A stretch of DNA of 64,000 nt, from contig OX457057.1 in the NCBI GenBank assembly GCA_949752795.1, positions 162,541,980-162,605,979 of the forward strand. The letters are read 5' to 3'. Positions 39,201-53,600 of the stretch are shown piece by piece. The position numbers and the translations under genes were made by a program. A model generated the notes under the pieces. The model searched no databases. It was not told where the DNA came from and was given only the letters and a program-made list of their open reading frames with translations. How positions within the stretch are numbered: position 1 is the stretch's first letter; each line of letters starts with the position of its first letter. This DNA comes from Hyperoodon ampullatus (lineage: Eukaryota; Chordata; Mammalia; Artiodactyla; Ziphiidae).

Positions 39201-42200
39201 TTTTACTTGGGTTAAAAAAATATCATCCTGTAAGTTCTCATATAGCCAGTCTTGTGGCAACTGAATTAGCTTTCTGAAAATAAAATAGAGATAAGTAAGT
39301 AATTAAGAAACTTGTGTTCTAGTCCCATTTCTGTCTTGTACTAGCTTCTCACTTGGTCAAGTGACTTAACTTCTCTGAGTCCTCTCATCTAGGGGTCCCC
39401 AACCCCCAGGCCACGGACTGGTACCGGTCCGTGGCCTGTTAGGAACTGGGCCGCACAGCAGGAGGTGAGCCAGTGGGCAAGTGAGCGAAGCTTCCTTTGT
39501 ATTTACAGCTGCTCCCCATTGCTTACATGACAGCCTGAGCTCCACCTCCTGTCAGCATTATGGTGAGTTGTATAATTATTTCACTATATAATACAATGTA
39601 ATAATAATAGAAATACAGTACACAATAAATGTAATGTACTTGAATCATCCCAAAACCCCCCCGCCCCCCGCCGTCCGTGGAAAAATTGTCTTCCATGAGA
39701 CTGGTCCCTGGTGCCAAAAAGGTTGGGGACCGCTGCTCTTATCCACACTGGTAAAATGATGATACTATCTGTAATAAGATTATTTTGAGCATAAAAGGAC
39801 AAAACGTATATGTGTTTAAAAGTTCTATAAAATTTAAGGTATTATTATTCTATTTACCTTCAATCAACTTACTGCTTATAGAGTTATACATTTTTTGGAC
39901 ATTCAAAGCCAGTATTACCTTATTTGGTTGAACTGTCCTGCGAAGGTTTTCCATCCACTTATCTCTCTCTGAAGCAGAGTTACAGCTGAAGCATTTACTG
40001 CCACTTAAGTAGGTAACCTTCAACATAAAGATTAGAGATAAGGAAAAGGAAATGCAGGGCTTGGGGTCTCTATCTTCCTAGTTGTATCATTAAAGAGTTA
40101 GAGATATGCTATGAACCCATATTATACTACATGGTAACTAAAATGATATTCGCTGGTTTTATGATATCTATATGTACATCCACATTCACTTTTTGCTTTG
40201 TTATCTAGCTAGCATCTACTAGAATGCAGGTATGAAGACAAAGGCCATTGAGAATTCAGCTCAGCAACCTAAAACTGGCCTATAGTTTAGAAAGAACAAA
40301 ACTAAAACCCTTTAATTAAACTTAAACCTTAAAAACTTACCTGCAAATAAATATGCTCAATTCTGAGTTAATAAAGATAACTAAAAGGGAAGAAGGTCTC
40401 TAAAACAGCTTATTTCTTGGGACTGCCTTCATTATAATGTTACAGAAGGCTACTACATGAAACTGAAAAGAGTTACCAGTATTGAATTACTTTGGAACCC
40501 ATTTCTCTTCTACTAGGCAACCAGTCTGATTGCCAATCATTTAATTAGGTTAGCCTGATGATTATTATCAATGTCCTTTAAAAATGAAGCATGTTGTCTC
40601 TATGCCTAGAACCTAACACCTGGCTGGGCATACAATCTGTTGAACTGTGTTCTACAAATATGGCAAAGTTCAAGTGACTTTTATACAAAAAAACACCAAT
40701 AAATGACCCGTCCAAATTGCTAAAGTGGTTCACATATTAACTCAATCTCAGATTATAACCTAGTGAATCAGATCAGATGTCACAGTCTGTCTAATATGGT
40801 AGCTATTAACCACACGTGGCTAGTGAGCACCTGAAATACTAGTCCAAACTGAGATGTGCTATAAATGTAAAATATACATCAGGTTTTGAAGATTCAGTTT
40901 TTTAAAAAAAGAATGTAGAAAGTTCCATTGATAATTTTCAGTTCCATGTTAGAAGTGGTAACATTTGGGTTTAATAAAATTTAAAATTACACATGTGGCT
41001 TGCACTGTATTTCTGTTGGATAGTGCAGGTCCATAAGAAAAGGTATAAAACATCTTTCAACTTCTACAATATCTAACATAGGACCCATCACTAATAACTT
41101 TGTAAGTTTGTGCTCATTAATTAAATCATAACCCTAACAAGTATATGGATGGTTTTGAAATTAAATTTGCAAATGGCCAATTGTGTACATTTACTTTGGG
41201 AGGGGGAAATTACCTTATAAAAGGTGATGATGATAATTTTCTGGTGAAGGGCAATTTGTTCACTGAAGAAATTAGGCACCTGTAATGTGCCAGGGACTGG
41301 GCTAAGTGCTGGGGATTACAAAGATAAATAAGACATGGTCCCAGATCTTGAACTGCCCATGTTTTAGTTAGAAAAATTATGGTTTTAGTCAATTTCCTCA
41401 AAAGGATCATTAAAATTGGGGGGGTTGGCTTTCAGGAGAAAAATAATAACATATCGTGTGATATCTTTATCAATACTAAAAAAATTAAAATACTAACAAT
41501 AAGTTATTATTAACCTTGTGACCTCTGCTGAGAATGCATTAAGAACCCATTTATTTGTTTATTTATTTAGTTTAAATTGGGGTATAGTTGTTTTACAATG
41601 TTGTGCTAGTTTCTGCTGTACAGCGAAGTGAATCAGCTATATGTATACATATATCCTCTCTTTTTTGGATTTCCTTCCCATTTAGGTCACCACAGAGCAT
41701 TGAGTAGAAGAACTCATTTATTTTGAAAGCAGACAAGCCCAAAAGGAATGAGAAGTCATCATTAATAACTTTAATCACCAACATAATCAGATTAGCAGAT
41801 TTCCAATTTTCCCCCTGTAAGTAGGTAATTTTCAGCAACTGAAAACCAGTTAAGATGATCAAATCATCAATACTACAGTAATGCGATCATAAGAATACTG
41901 GATAGAAAAATCTCTTTGTTGTCTAACTACTCTTCCTTTTTCCTACACTTTTCTACCTCAAAGCAGAAGTCTTGTCCAAGGATGCTGCTATGGAGTGGCT
42001 TCACTGATACGGGCTCCCCTCTACCAAGATCCAGACATTCCACTGCACTGCATGGGCTCAGCAGGGATTCATGGGAACGTGACTCTTTTAGTTTAGGCAG
42101 CCCACGAGACCTAAAAGTAGAAAGAGATATTTATGGTAGTGTAATTACTTGGCCAACAAGAAAATAAATGTCAAATGCAATGGAGGCTTAACCAAATGTA

Positions 42201-44644
42201 TAAATGCCTAAGAGGAAAATAAATGAGCAAATCAACAGTTAATCTGTAACAATAATAATAGGACCATATTCATGTGGCACAGATAAGCCACATACATATT
42301 TGTGTCTGTGTGTACACACTTCCGTTTTTCAACAAAACACAAAAATGTACTATAATTTTACTAGTCTCAAGGGAGCTTGAAGTTCCACCACAGACATTGT
42401 TTTTAATCCTCATTCCCATGTTGGAGATGGAGAAATATATATCATCTAAGGTTATCTTACACATTTTTTTATGCAAAGGTGTTATCAAAAGATATATCAT
42501 TTCTTTTTACTTTTTTTTTTCCCATGCTATAGCTTTATCCTCTATTATCAGTGACAAAATAGCAGTGACTGAACCCTCATTCTGTTTCCTTCTGCTTTGG
42601 CAGAATAAACATACATACACAAACCCAGAATCAAAGCCAAACTTTTCAGCACAAGACCCTGCTTTTCCAAAGGTCTGATTTCCATCTCTATATGGAATTC
42701 TTTTCTGGCAAGCTTTTGGTTCTATCTATGCTTTACTGTACAAATATGAATAAAGAGTAAAATGCCTTGAAGAAACTTCCCACCCTCAAAAGAAATGTTC
42801 AAACTAGAAGAACAGACCTTTGTCAACACCGTTCAGGCATTCTGGTTGATTCTGTCCCCTAGTTGTTTAAAAAGGAATGCGGGGAAGCAGGACTCTTGTC
42901 ACTACAGGAGCTAGTACTTCACTGCCTTCCCCTTGGAAGAATCAATGAAGCCAAACAATATAAAACACAATATTCTTGAATCCAGAACTGGGTAGCTATG
43001 CAGTTTTACTCAATAATTATAGTATTTATTGACTGAAACACCCAGAGTTAAATACATATATTTCAAGCAGAAGTACCTAGTAATAGGGATAAAAAGAAAT
43101 GTCTTGTGGAAAGACATTTGTTTGTGTAAAACACATTAAATAAGCAGCTTCATTCATTTCCTTGAAATAACCATGTTAACTTAAAAAGGAACCAAAATAC
43201 TTAATGCCAGAGTAGCTTTCAGTTAAATTATAAAGTAATGAGATATAGGAAACTAGCACGAAAGGCTGCTCTTTCCCTTCTGTTTCCATTCTAACACTGT
43301 TTAATCAAACTCCATGCAGTAAAAAAACATCTTAAGCAATAGGACCTTAGTCCATTCTTCTTTCCACACACAAAAATGTGTGTTCTAATGTTCAGCAATC
43401 TTTACGGTCAAAAAGTCAATAATTATATTTACCATTGATAATACAAAGGATGGACAAAAGCCACCTAATGTTTTGTACCTAAAAATATAACAATGTAATG
43501 GCTCCACATTTATTTCTTTTTGTTCTCCTGGATAAGACAATGACATGTTATATACTGTCAACAGAGCATATCAACTATAAATAACTAAATGCAAAAGCAA
43601 ATTTTAATGTAATTACCATACAACCTTTCCCAATATGCTTCATAGGAAGCCTGGCTGAGGCAACAGGATACTGTGATCTTTTCTAAACACATATGAAACA
43701 ACAGTTCCAGCCCGTTTTTCCCAGGAGGAGTTGCTTGTAGGGGAAAAGGCTATCCTGCTCTGGGAGTGAGCCTCTCAACAGGGAAGATGAAGGCATATTT
43801 AAGATAGGAGGTACAAAATAAGGCTTACTTTTATGTTTTAAATTCTTTAGGAAAATATTCTAAAACATAAATTAATTTTATCTCAAACCAAATAAATGTC
43901 TACCTACATGAAGCAACTGTACAGCCATCTTGCAGTGCACCCCCAAATCATAGCGGTGCCACATGTCATGGTACAGCAAATCACTTTCTGAACTACATCT
44001 CAGAAAACAACTCTGTGTTTAGAAGAAAGAACCAATAGAAGGTGGTTTCCCCTGCTGCCTTCAGTTACTGGTAACATCTCTGGATAAATGTTTTCCAGGT
44101 GTAATTTCAAGTCTTCAGTAGAAGCAGAACAGAAACACATATAACAGAACATGAAGTCATCTTCCAAATAGGCTGCAGGACAGGTAATATTCTTCTTCTC
44201 TTCCTCAGGCTGCATCCAGCCCCTCAGGTAACACAAACAAGGTTCCTGGGCTCTAGGCTGGGCCTGTTGCCATGGTGCTACACCTATAAGGAGATTAGAG
44301 CCAAAGGCAGCTGGGAGAAGCTGCAGCTTGAAGGACTCAAGGAGCATGCTCTGCAAATGTGACCATTTTAAGACAGAAAGGAAGGAATGGCGAGGCTCCA
44401 CCCATTTCCATGAACAATTTCGGAGTCAAGGCTGTAGGAAAAAAACTGAGGCAACTCTGGGGGTGGAGGAGAATCTCTGTGCTAGAGAACGAAGCTGCGA
44501 AGCTTTAGATGTTTCCTAGATGATCCCCAGCCCACTACTAAAAGGTATTTGACACATCCCACCTTGCAAGTACACTCTTTCTCTTACATCCGTTTTATTT
44601 CCTTTGCAGTGCTTATCCTAGTTTAATGTTTCTAGGTATTATTT

Positions 44645-44696
<52 letters not shown>

Positions 44697-47600
44697 TGGT
44701 ATGCGGGCCTCTCACTGTTGTGGCCTCTCCCGTTGCGGAGCACAGGCTCCGGATGCGCAGGCTCAGCAGCCATGGCTCACGGGCCCAGCCGCTCCGCGGC
44801 ATATGGGATCCTCCCAGACCGGGACACGAACCCGTATCCCCTGCATCGGCAGGCGGACTCTCAACCACTGCGCCACCAGGGAGGCCCTCTAGGTATTATT
44901 TTCATTAACTTATCTGAGTTACATTTTTTTTCTTTCGGAGAGAGTTGGATAATTTTCTTTATTCACTGTATTTCCAGTGCTGAACAAATGTCATTTTGAC
45001 ATTTGTTGATATCTGTTTATGGCTGTATTTGGAAGGTTTAACTTCCAAATACAGCCATAAACAGATATCATAACCAAGCCACCTGGAATTAGAATTCAAA
45101 ATTCTTCCTGGTTACAGAAATTTCAGCTGTTAATATATATAGTTCAGGGTCTCCTATTGTTCAGCATTTATGTATGTTTGTGTGTATATACACACCGACG
45201 CCCATGAACTGAACACCAAAGTTGCTAATATGTGCAACATTGCTAATGAATAAATAAGCAAGCCCTTCCTGTATTGGGAAGAAAGTGTCTTGAAGAAGAC
45301 AGAAGTAATTCCCAGAGAAGCAGGATTACAGTAAACAGGAAGATCAAGCAGCCTGGGAGTGGCAGTGGTGGGGAGGCATTATCTGTGCAAATATCCTATA
45401 TAATAGCATTAGTAAGCCCAAGTCCCCTCTAAGCATGTTTACCTCCTCCTGTACCTTCCTATGAAATGATTTTTCTTAGATCTGCTAATTAGAGTTTTAG
45501 CAGCTCTGTATGGCACTGCAGTTTACTTCTCTAATGGAAAGTGGAATGTGGATCTATTGAGAGAAAAATAGTTTAAAACAACGTTTCCCAGTCCAATCTG
45601 ACAATGGCCATCAAGGAACCTAACCTCAAAAGTGGACGCTGTGAATCCCTTGACTACTGGTTCTCTTCCCGACCCCTGCAACCCTACTCCCCAACCCCCA
45701 TCATCCCAAACACCATGGAATAATTCAGGACTCAGTGTGATAGGTAAGGGTTAAAAATCTAATTGCTTTGCTGATGAAGATTACCTGCTGCTTCTGACCT
45801 ATTTAAGAGAGAAACTACAAGGCAGGAATAGCTTTCTATTACCCACTACAGTGAATTAATATTATATTGCTTTAATCCACATCACTGTCTGAAATCAATC
45901 TTAAAAGACAAAAGTGAAGGGGTTGGGGGTGAGGAGCCAACACACACACCACTGGATTCACTGAAGAAAAAAAGGAGTCAAAGAACTCTGATTAGTGCAA
46001 TGTTAAGTAAAACAGCTGGATTTTTCCCAGCTCAACCATCCAATTTTTTAAAAAGCATACTTCCCCCAAAGCACCAGTGGTGCTTGGATGTGCTAGCTCA
46101 ATCTGCCACATGTTTACAGATTCAGTTCCAAATGTGGGAAACTTTTAATTAAAAATATAACTGAAAAAAATGCTTATTGCCACACAAAATCCTGTACTCC
46201 AGTGCAGGTGAATTTCTGCTTGGCGTGGCAGTTATGATTCTAGACTGCTTTGCTGAGTTCTTGGAAAGACAGCTCAGCCATAAACTGAGTATAGCAATAT
46301 ATGTTTGTACTCACCAGTATGTGTTCCTAAGGCACTTTACCTTGTTTGAAAATTTCCCAGGTAGAAATTAATAATACTCAGTATCCTAATACTCTACCAA
46401 TAAACTTACAAAGGGTCTAATCAGTTTTTTAAAACTTGCATCTGAGCTTTCACTTTGGGAAAAAGACAGCTTTACTTGCTCCCCAGATTTTATTGTTTTT
46501 CAACCTGGTATCCGTGAAACTATCCAACTGATGTTTTCTGTTTGAAAGAGCAGATCCTTTCCTATACTACTGAATATAAAGCTTTCCCTACCTCGATTAA
46601 AAAAAAAAAAAAAAAAAAGAAAGAAAGAAATTACAGCTCATTCATCAGAGTTCTGCTTGTGTGCTAAAATAAAAAAATGTGCCCCCGAGGATCCTGACAG
46701 CCCTAGCTGCACTGATTTACCTGCTGCAGTTAAAGCCAGTCCCTACTGCTTATACTACTCACTGGTTTTTATGTTTACTTAAAAAAATACCATACAACCA
46801 CTCACACAAAAAGCTATTATGGGGCTTCCCTGGTGGCGCAGTGGTTGAGAGTCCGCCTGCTGATGCAGGGAACATGGGTTCGTGCCCCGGTCCGGGAAGA
46901 TCCCACATGCCGCGGAGCGGCTGGGACCGTGAGCTATGGCCGCTGAGCCTGCGCGTCCGGAGCCTGTGCTCCACAAGGGAGAGGCCACAACAGTGAGAGG
47001 CCCGCGTACCGCAAAAAAAAAAAAAAAAAAGCTATTATGGAAACGTAACATGTACCGCCAATCTTCCTTCTCTCTGCTCTCAGCCTCTGCTCTGACAGGA
47101 TAGTCTAATGAGCCCAGCTGCTCTGCTCTCAGCCTCTGTTCTGACAGGATAGTCTAATGAGCCCAGCTGCTAATGGTAAAGAAGGATGTTTGTCAGTCTG
47201 AGTTTTCACTTAAACTCATGGTAAGGAAATTATCATCACGGTCAAAAATGACATTCAACTTATTTTTGGTACATATACATGTATACAGACAATGAAGACA
47301 GGCACAGAATGAAGACAAGCTTATAAATATTAAAACATGTTCTGAAGGGCAGAAAACTCAACCAGCCTCCAATATGACAGACACTAGGGAACAATCTCCT
47401 TACAGAAACTGTACCATATTGTAACATACCTTTTTTTGTTCTTAAATTGTAAATGGAATAAAATCTACTAGTGTCTATTAAACAAATTCAATGTAAACAC
47501 AACTATACTGAATTAAAAAAAACCATGAAACTAAACCAAACCACACTCATAAACCACTCAATTAACATACTTACTAGTGTAAGAGTGAGTGGAAACATTA

Positions 47601-50600
47601 GTTTTTTTTTTCTTTTTTTCTGAATTTAGGCTTTCAGTCTCATCGTTACCGTAAAATTAAGTATGGGTGAAAAGAGGGTAAGAAAGTTAGAGGGAACTCC
47701 CTGGTGGTCCAATGGTTAAGACTCTGCGCTTTCACTGCCAAGGGCATGGGTTCAATTCCTGGTCGGGGAACTAAAGATCCCACAAGCTGTGCCACGAGGC
47801 CAAAAAAAAAAGAAGTTAGACACTGATGAAGTTCAATGACACTTACTACTTAATCATCCCTAAATTCATGACCATTTGCTTTCCCATTAGTTTCAGCCAT
47901 TATTTGGTTGAATAAATGAATATAAGTATGAATCCATCTATCCATTCAATAGTTACTTTGTGTACATTATGTGCCAGGCACTATACTAGATACCGATGCA
48001 AGGAAACAATGGTGAAGAAGAAAGGCAAGGTCCTTTTACTCACACACAGTTTATAATCTAGTGAGTTAAAAATCTATTATAATACAATGGGATAAGATCT
48101 AGGAAAAAGGATGCAATAGTGCCTCTGTGGGCACTTAGTAGGGGCCCTGGATCTTCAGTTGGGGATTCAAAGAAAGTTTCTTGGAGGTAAAAGTAATGTG
48201 AAGTTGTGAACTAAAGGATGGAGTGGAATTAGCTCTATGCAGATGTGGAGGTACTGAGCATTCTAGAGGGAATGGCCAGCATGTGAGAAGGCCTGTAGTG
48301 AGAATATACAAATCTGGGGTGTTTGAGGAACTGAAAAGAATTCAGCAGTGTGGCTCTGGTGCAGTGTGGATGTGTGTTGGGGCTGAGAGAAGAGGCATGG
48401 GGAATAATGAGGCTTGAGAGATACCATGATGGGACCCATAGTAACGTGGGTGTTCCAATTTGATCACAAGGCCAGTGGATGGACATAGAAAGGTTGTGGG
48501 TGGTGGAAGGTGAATGACATGATCAGATGTGTGCCTTGGCAAGAGTATACTTTGGCTAAAAAGTGGAGAAAGAGAGGGGTACACAGAGGAGAGAGAAATA
48601 ATGAAAGACTTAGAGACTGCTTCATAGGTTATGATAGTAACCTGAGTAAAGATCACGAACTAGAGCAGCAGAAATACAGAAGAAGTGGATGGATTTGGGG
48701 GTAATTAGGCAGTAAATAGGCCCTAATAACTGCAATGCTGGAGGCAATAGGGAGAGGGTAGAGTCAAGGTTGAGCCACTGGGTAGAAAGATGGTAATGTC
48801 CTTTACAGAGATGGGAAGTGAGAGGCAATGTTGGTTGAACCAAGGGGGGAAATAAAATCAAGTTTAGTACAAGTTTGAGGTTCCTATGGGAGTAGATGTT
48901 TGCTGCAGACTGAATGTCTCACCCAAAAATGTATGTTGAAATGCTAACCTCCAATGTGATTGTATCAGGAAGTGTGACCTTTGGGAGGTGATCAGGTCAG
49001 GGGGGTGGAGCCCTCATGAAGGGGATTAGTGCCTTTATAAAATAGACCCCAAAGAGATCCATCACCCATTCCCCCACCTGAGGACACAGAGAAAAGGAAG
49101 CGTTTGGAATCAGGAAGCAGGTCCCTACCAGACACTGAATCTGCCAGAACCTTGATCTTGGACTTCCTAGCCTCCAGAACTGTGAGAAATAAATTTCTGT
49201 TGATTATAAGCTATCTAGTCTATGATGTTTTATTACTGCAGTCTCAACAGACTAAGACAATGTGAATACTGAAATAGAACATGTAGACTGAGAAATGCTA
49301 ACATTTAAATCTACAAAACTGACAGAGAGACTGAAGAATCTGAAAGACAGAAGGAAAACCAGGAGACTCAAGTATCATAAAAGCCCAGGGAAGAGAACTC
49401 TTAAAAAGGATGGTTGTCCATTACTGTAGATGATAGAGTGTGTTAAAATATTAACAGTAGCCACTGGGTATATGAACTGAGAGATAATTGGAGATAATTG
49501 TAGCAGTTTCAGTGAAATGACGAGGACAAAAATGAGACTCCAGATGGTTGAGAAAATGAATGGGGTATGAGAAAGTGGAGACTAACTCATAAAGTCTGAT
49601 GGTGAAGGGGTGGCAACTGGGAAACAGCTACAGGGAGGCATGAGGTTGAAATGGGGTTGAAGGAGGTATTCTCTAATCATTTTCTCCCCTTAAATAATAA
49701 AGTAATAAATGCTTTTGGTAATAAATACCAAGAGCTTAGAAGGACAAAAGGTGAAAAAAATAAGGGTACCTCCCTCAATCTCCTATGGAAAATACTATTA
49801 ACGATTTTTGTGACCCCTCCCAGAAATTTTTTGTACACAGACAACCAAATATTATACACATACATATATGTGTGTGTATGTGTGTGTGTGTATGTATGTA
49901 TACACACACAAATGAGATTCTACCATACTTTTTTCCTTAAGAGTATATTTTGGAATTTTGTCTACACTGGAACATATAGATATAAATTGCCGCTTTTTAA
50001 TGATCACTCTGTATTCCCTTACATGGGCCTATAGAAGTTTAACCAATCCTTGATGACCATCTAAGTCTCTTTTCTTTTCTCTTTTTTTTTTGGTGATCAC
50101 CACCGAGGTTCAGAAAGTATCTTAGTACATATACCTTGAAGCACATGTGCATGTATTCATGCTTTAAATTTCCAGATGTGAAACTGCTAGATCAAAGGGC
50201 ACATATGTTTAAAGTTTTGATATTGCTAATTTATCCTCCATAATAGATGGCATCAATTTAAAGTCCTACCAATAGTGCATGTTTCTATACACTATCACCA
50301 AAATGAGATATGGCTACACTTCAAACATCTTTGCCAGTATAATTGGTAAAAAAGGGTATTTCATTTCTATACTATTGCTTTAGTATGAATTTCTTTAGTT
50401 ATGAGGTTGAGGACATTTAAACATGTATATTGGCAATCTCAGTTCTCTTTTCTGTGAATTATGAACTGTTATTGCATATTCTTAAACCATTTTTCTAATT
50501 GTTTAACTTAACTGAATGTATTGATAAATATTATGTAAATTAAGTAAATTAGTACTTTTTCTGTCCTATTTGTAATTATTTCCCCCAGTTTATGCTTAGA

Positions 50601-53600
50601 AAGGGTTCTTCCATTCCAAGATCATAAGAAATCCAGCTATATTTTCTTTTACTGATTCTATTTTAATTTTTCATCCAAACCACTTGGATTTGGAGGGAAG
50701 GGAAGATGATAGGAGCATAGTAGGGAGTTTGCTTTTTGTGAAAATATAATGACCAATTTGACTCACTAGTTATTGCTGCATAGTATTCTACTCTTATTAA
50801 GAGTTTTGTTTGGGGCTTCCCTGGTGGCGCAGTGGTTGAGAGTTCGCCTGCTGATGCAGGGGACACGGGTTCGTGCCCCAGTCTGGGAAGATCCCACATG
50901 CCGCGGAGCGGCTGGGCCCGTGAGCCATGGCCGCTGAGCCTGCGCGTCCGGAGCCTGTGCTCCGCAACGGGAGAGGCCACAACAGTGAGAGGCCCGCGTA
51001 CCGAAAAAAAAAAAAAAGTTGTTGTTTGAACATGTTTGTGTGTATGTTTGAATATGTATGTTGTGTGTATATATATGTGTGTGCATATATTGTTTGATCT
51101 TTCCTTCTTTCTCAATAATTTTCTCAGCAGGTTAGGCTTCCTATCAACACATGCAACAAAGAGGATAATGGAAAAGGCAATCAACTTGGACTCAAAAGCC
51201 CTACGTATTCATGTCAGCTCAAATCACTCACTAGCCATGTGACGTGGAACAAACAATTTATTCCTTCTAAACCTTAGTTATCTCATTTGTAAAATATGGA
51301 TAATGATTTCTGTTCCTATACCTCCCACAGTTATTGTGAAAATCAAATGCAATCATCTATGATTTTAAAAATATCTCATAAACTACAGTACCATACAAAT
51401 GGGACTATCATTGCAAACATAGTTTTTCAAAGTGATATGACAAGCATTAGTTCATTTTATGTAAACTATTAGGTTAGGATAGCTATTCCCAAATATATTC
51501 CTTGCTGGAAGAATATGAAGATAGAAGGTATAAATGTATGGAAATAATTTTTTTCTATTAAGATAAAGCATTCTAACGAATTTAAAATGCTATCATGACA
51601 TAATTAGAAACTTCAATTGGATTTTAGTTCACAAAACTAAGGGCTCCTTAACTGGTCCATATCAGTAAACACTGGTAAGGGAAACTATAATCTATAGCTA
51701 GGCTGTATTGATTAATTAATGGCCTGGAATCCAATAATTTCTGAGAAGTTGTCATTCTATCCAAGTACACCATAGTGAAGGAGATTCTTCTTCTCTATTA
51801 TCTGGAATTTGTTTGGATTCTTCCCTTTTGTTTCAGGCCAAGAAATTAAGTTTCTTAATAGGACAGGCATCGTGGTAGGGGGTGGGGATACAAAGATTGT
51901 ACACTTGTGGAGCTTCCCATCTGCTGCAGTAAGCAGAAACATGAAAAGATAAATTCAATAGAAAGCAGTCAGTCCTATAATAAGGTGTATACAGTTGGCC
52001 ATGGGTGGGTAGGGTATATGGGGTAGGTGCTTAGTCTAGAATGATGCACAGGAAGAACAAGGAAAAGAAGTCAGGGAGCATATGACTCCTGACTTGGGTA
52101 CTGTTGCATGTCAAAGGACATGGTGTAGGAATAGGATATGGTATTTGGGATAGAGAGGGCAGCAAGATTAAAAGTAGAGAAATATGAAACAGTTTAGTAA
52201 GTAAATGATGGACTTCTGGTAGGAGGTAATGCTGAGAGGGAATGGACAGAGCCATGTTCCATTTTGTACGTTATGCTCAAGATTGTAGATGAGTAAAAGT
52301 ATTATATACATATGTGATGAGATATTAAAATTGAAGTTTCAAATTGAGACTCTAAGGTAAAACAGGTGCATGCCGCAGTGAAGTACCAAACTGTAGAATC
52401 TACAAAGGAAATGTTTTGGAACCGATTCCATTACCTTGAACCTCTCAGTCAGAGCAGGACTATAAAAAGCGGTGACAGTATGGAGAAGGGAAAGGATTTT
52501 GTGAGAGATAATTTTTGGAGAAAGCTGTGAGGCTCATCCCTCCCATCCCCCACCTTCCCCCAACATACACAACGGATATTGGTAGGGAATGCATACAAGG
52601 TGGGGTTTGATTTTACCTAGGAAATCTAGAGGATGAGAAATGACTAACTGTCGGTAGCACAGCCCAACTTGATACTTTTGGATTAGGCTGCACTCCTAGA
52701 GGTTTGTCAGGGCAAAGGATGTGTGAATATTTCCTGTAGACCAGAGGACTGGAAGGGTGAAGACTAGAATGGCAAAAATTCCTTCCTAGAAACTGTGGAA
52801 GGAGTCGCAAGTGAACACCTAGAATAGAAATGTACCCATGAAACTCAAAAAAACCATAGATGAGAGTTCCTCAAAGATGAGACATTTCTGAAGAATTCTT
52901 CAAAGTACCTCATGATAGAAGAGTCAGCTTTAAACATCTGCCAGACTCAGAGAGCATTATGGAAGGCTAAGATAGTATTAAAACTTTTCTTATTACCTTT
53001 CCCCTCCTTTCTGTCTCTCCCCTTGCCCCAAATCTGGAGGGCACCTAAAACCACGGGTAGTTAAGCTGGATGCAAAGAGTAGATGCGAAGAGAGAAGTAA
53101 GTAGTTTATAATACTTCCTTCTCCAAAAGCAGACTGTCTGCAGTTGGCTTGGCTGGGCTAAGTATGAAGTTTGATTACTATCTCGAAGTGAACACCAATA
53201 GGCTCTGAGTGAGTCAAGACCTTTGATTTAGAGTAACCATGGATTAACTACATGGATCGTAGACCTAAATATAAAAGCTAAAAATCATAAAACTTCTAAA
53301 AGAAAACAGAGGTGAAAATGTCTTGGGACACACACACACACACACACACAAAACCCATAAAAATTGCTGGTGGGAATGTAAAATTGTACAGGTACTCTGG
53401 AAAATAGTTTGGCAGTTTCCTCTAAACCTAAACAAGTACTTATACAACCCAGCAATTGCACGCTTGCGTATTTACTGCAGAGAAGTGAAAACTTATGTGT
53501 ACACAACTGTTCACAGCAGCTTTATTCCTAATAGCTAAAAATCAGAAACCAGTGTTCTCCAGTAGGTGATTGGTTAACAAATTTTGATACATCCATAAAA

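Larger units (their letters stand above)
39026..39918 (-). other. RASAL2: RASAL2 intron (window exons 3-4)
   Basis: 893-bp intron, about 60% of it a MIR split by a hAT element. Confidence 0.85.
40018..41956 (-). other. RASAL2: RASAL2 intron (window exons 2-3)
   Basis: 1.9 kb intron with a DNA transposon and an L1 3' end. The rest shows nothing recognisable, apart from a short widespread GTGCCAGGGACTGGGCTAAG repeat motif near 41289. Confidence 0.85.

Noticed and set aside
44000..44401. 133-residue minus-strand ORF in the large intron, considered as an alternative first exon
   Set aside because: No recognisable domain, no promoter-like CpG island and no evident splice partner. Kept only as an unexplained ORF.
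46821..47030. tRNA-like head of CHR SINEs as a possible tRNA gene
   Set aside because: The head is tRNA-derived with A and B box traces, but no cloverleaf with intact anticodon arm is evident, and copies are interspersed.
50663..51184. 173-residue ORF, and similar ones at 13132-13465, 27907-28234, 44626-44999, 57034-57549 and 61001-61336
   Set aside because: All are open frames across CHR SINEs, with the same repeat-derived peptides. They are not genes.
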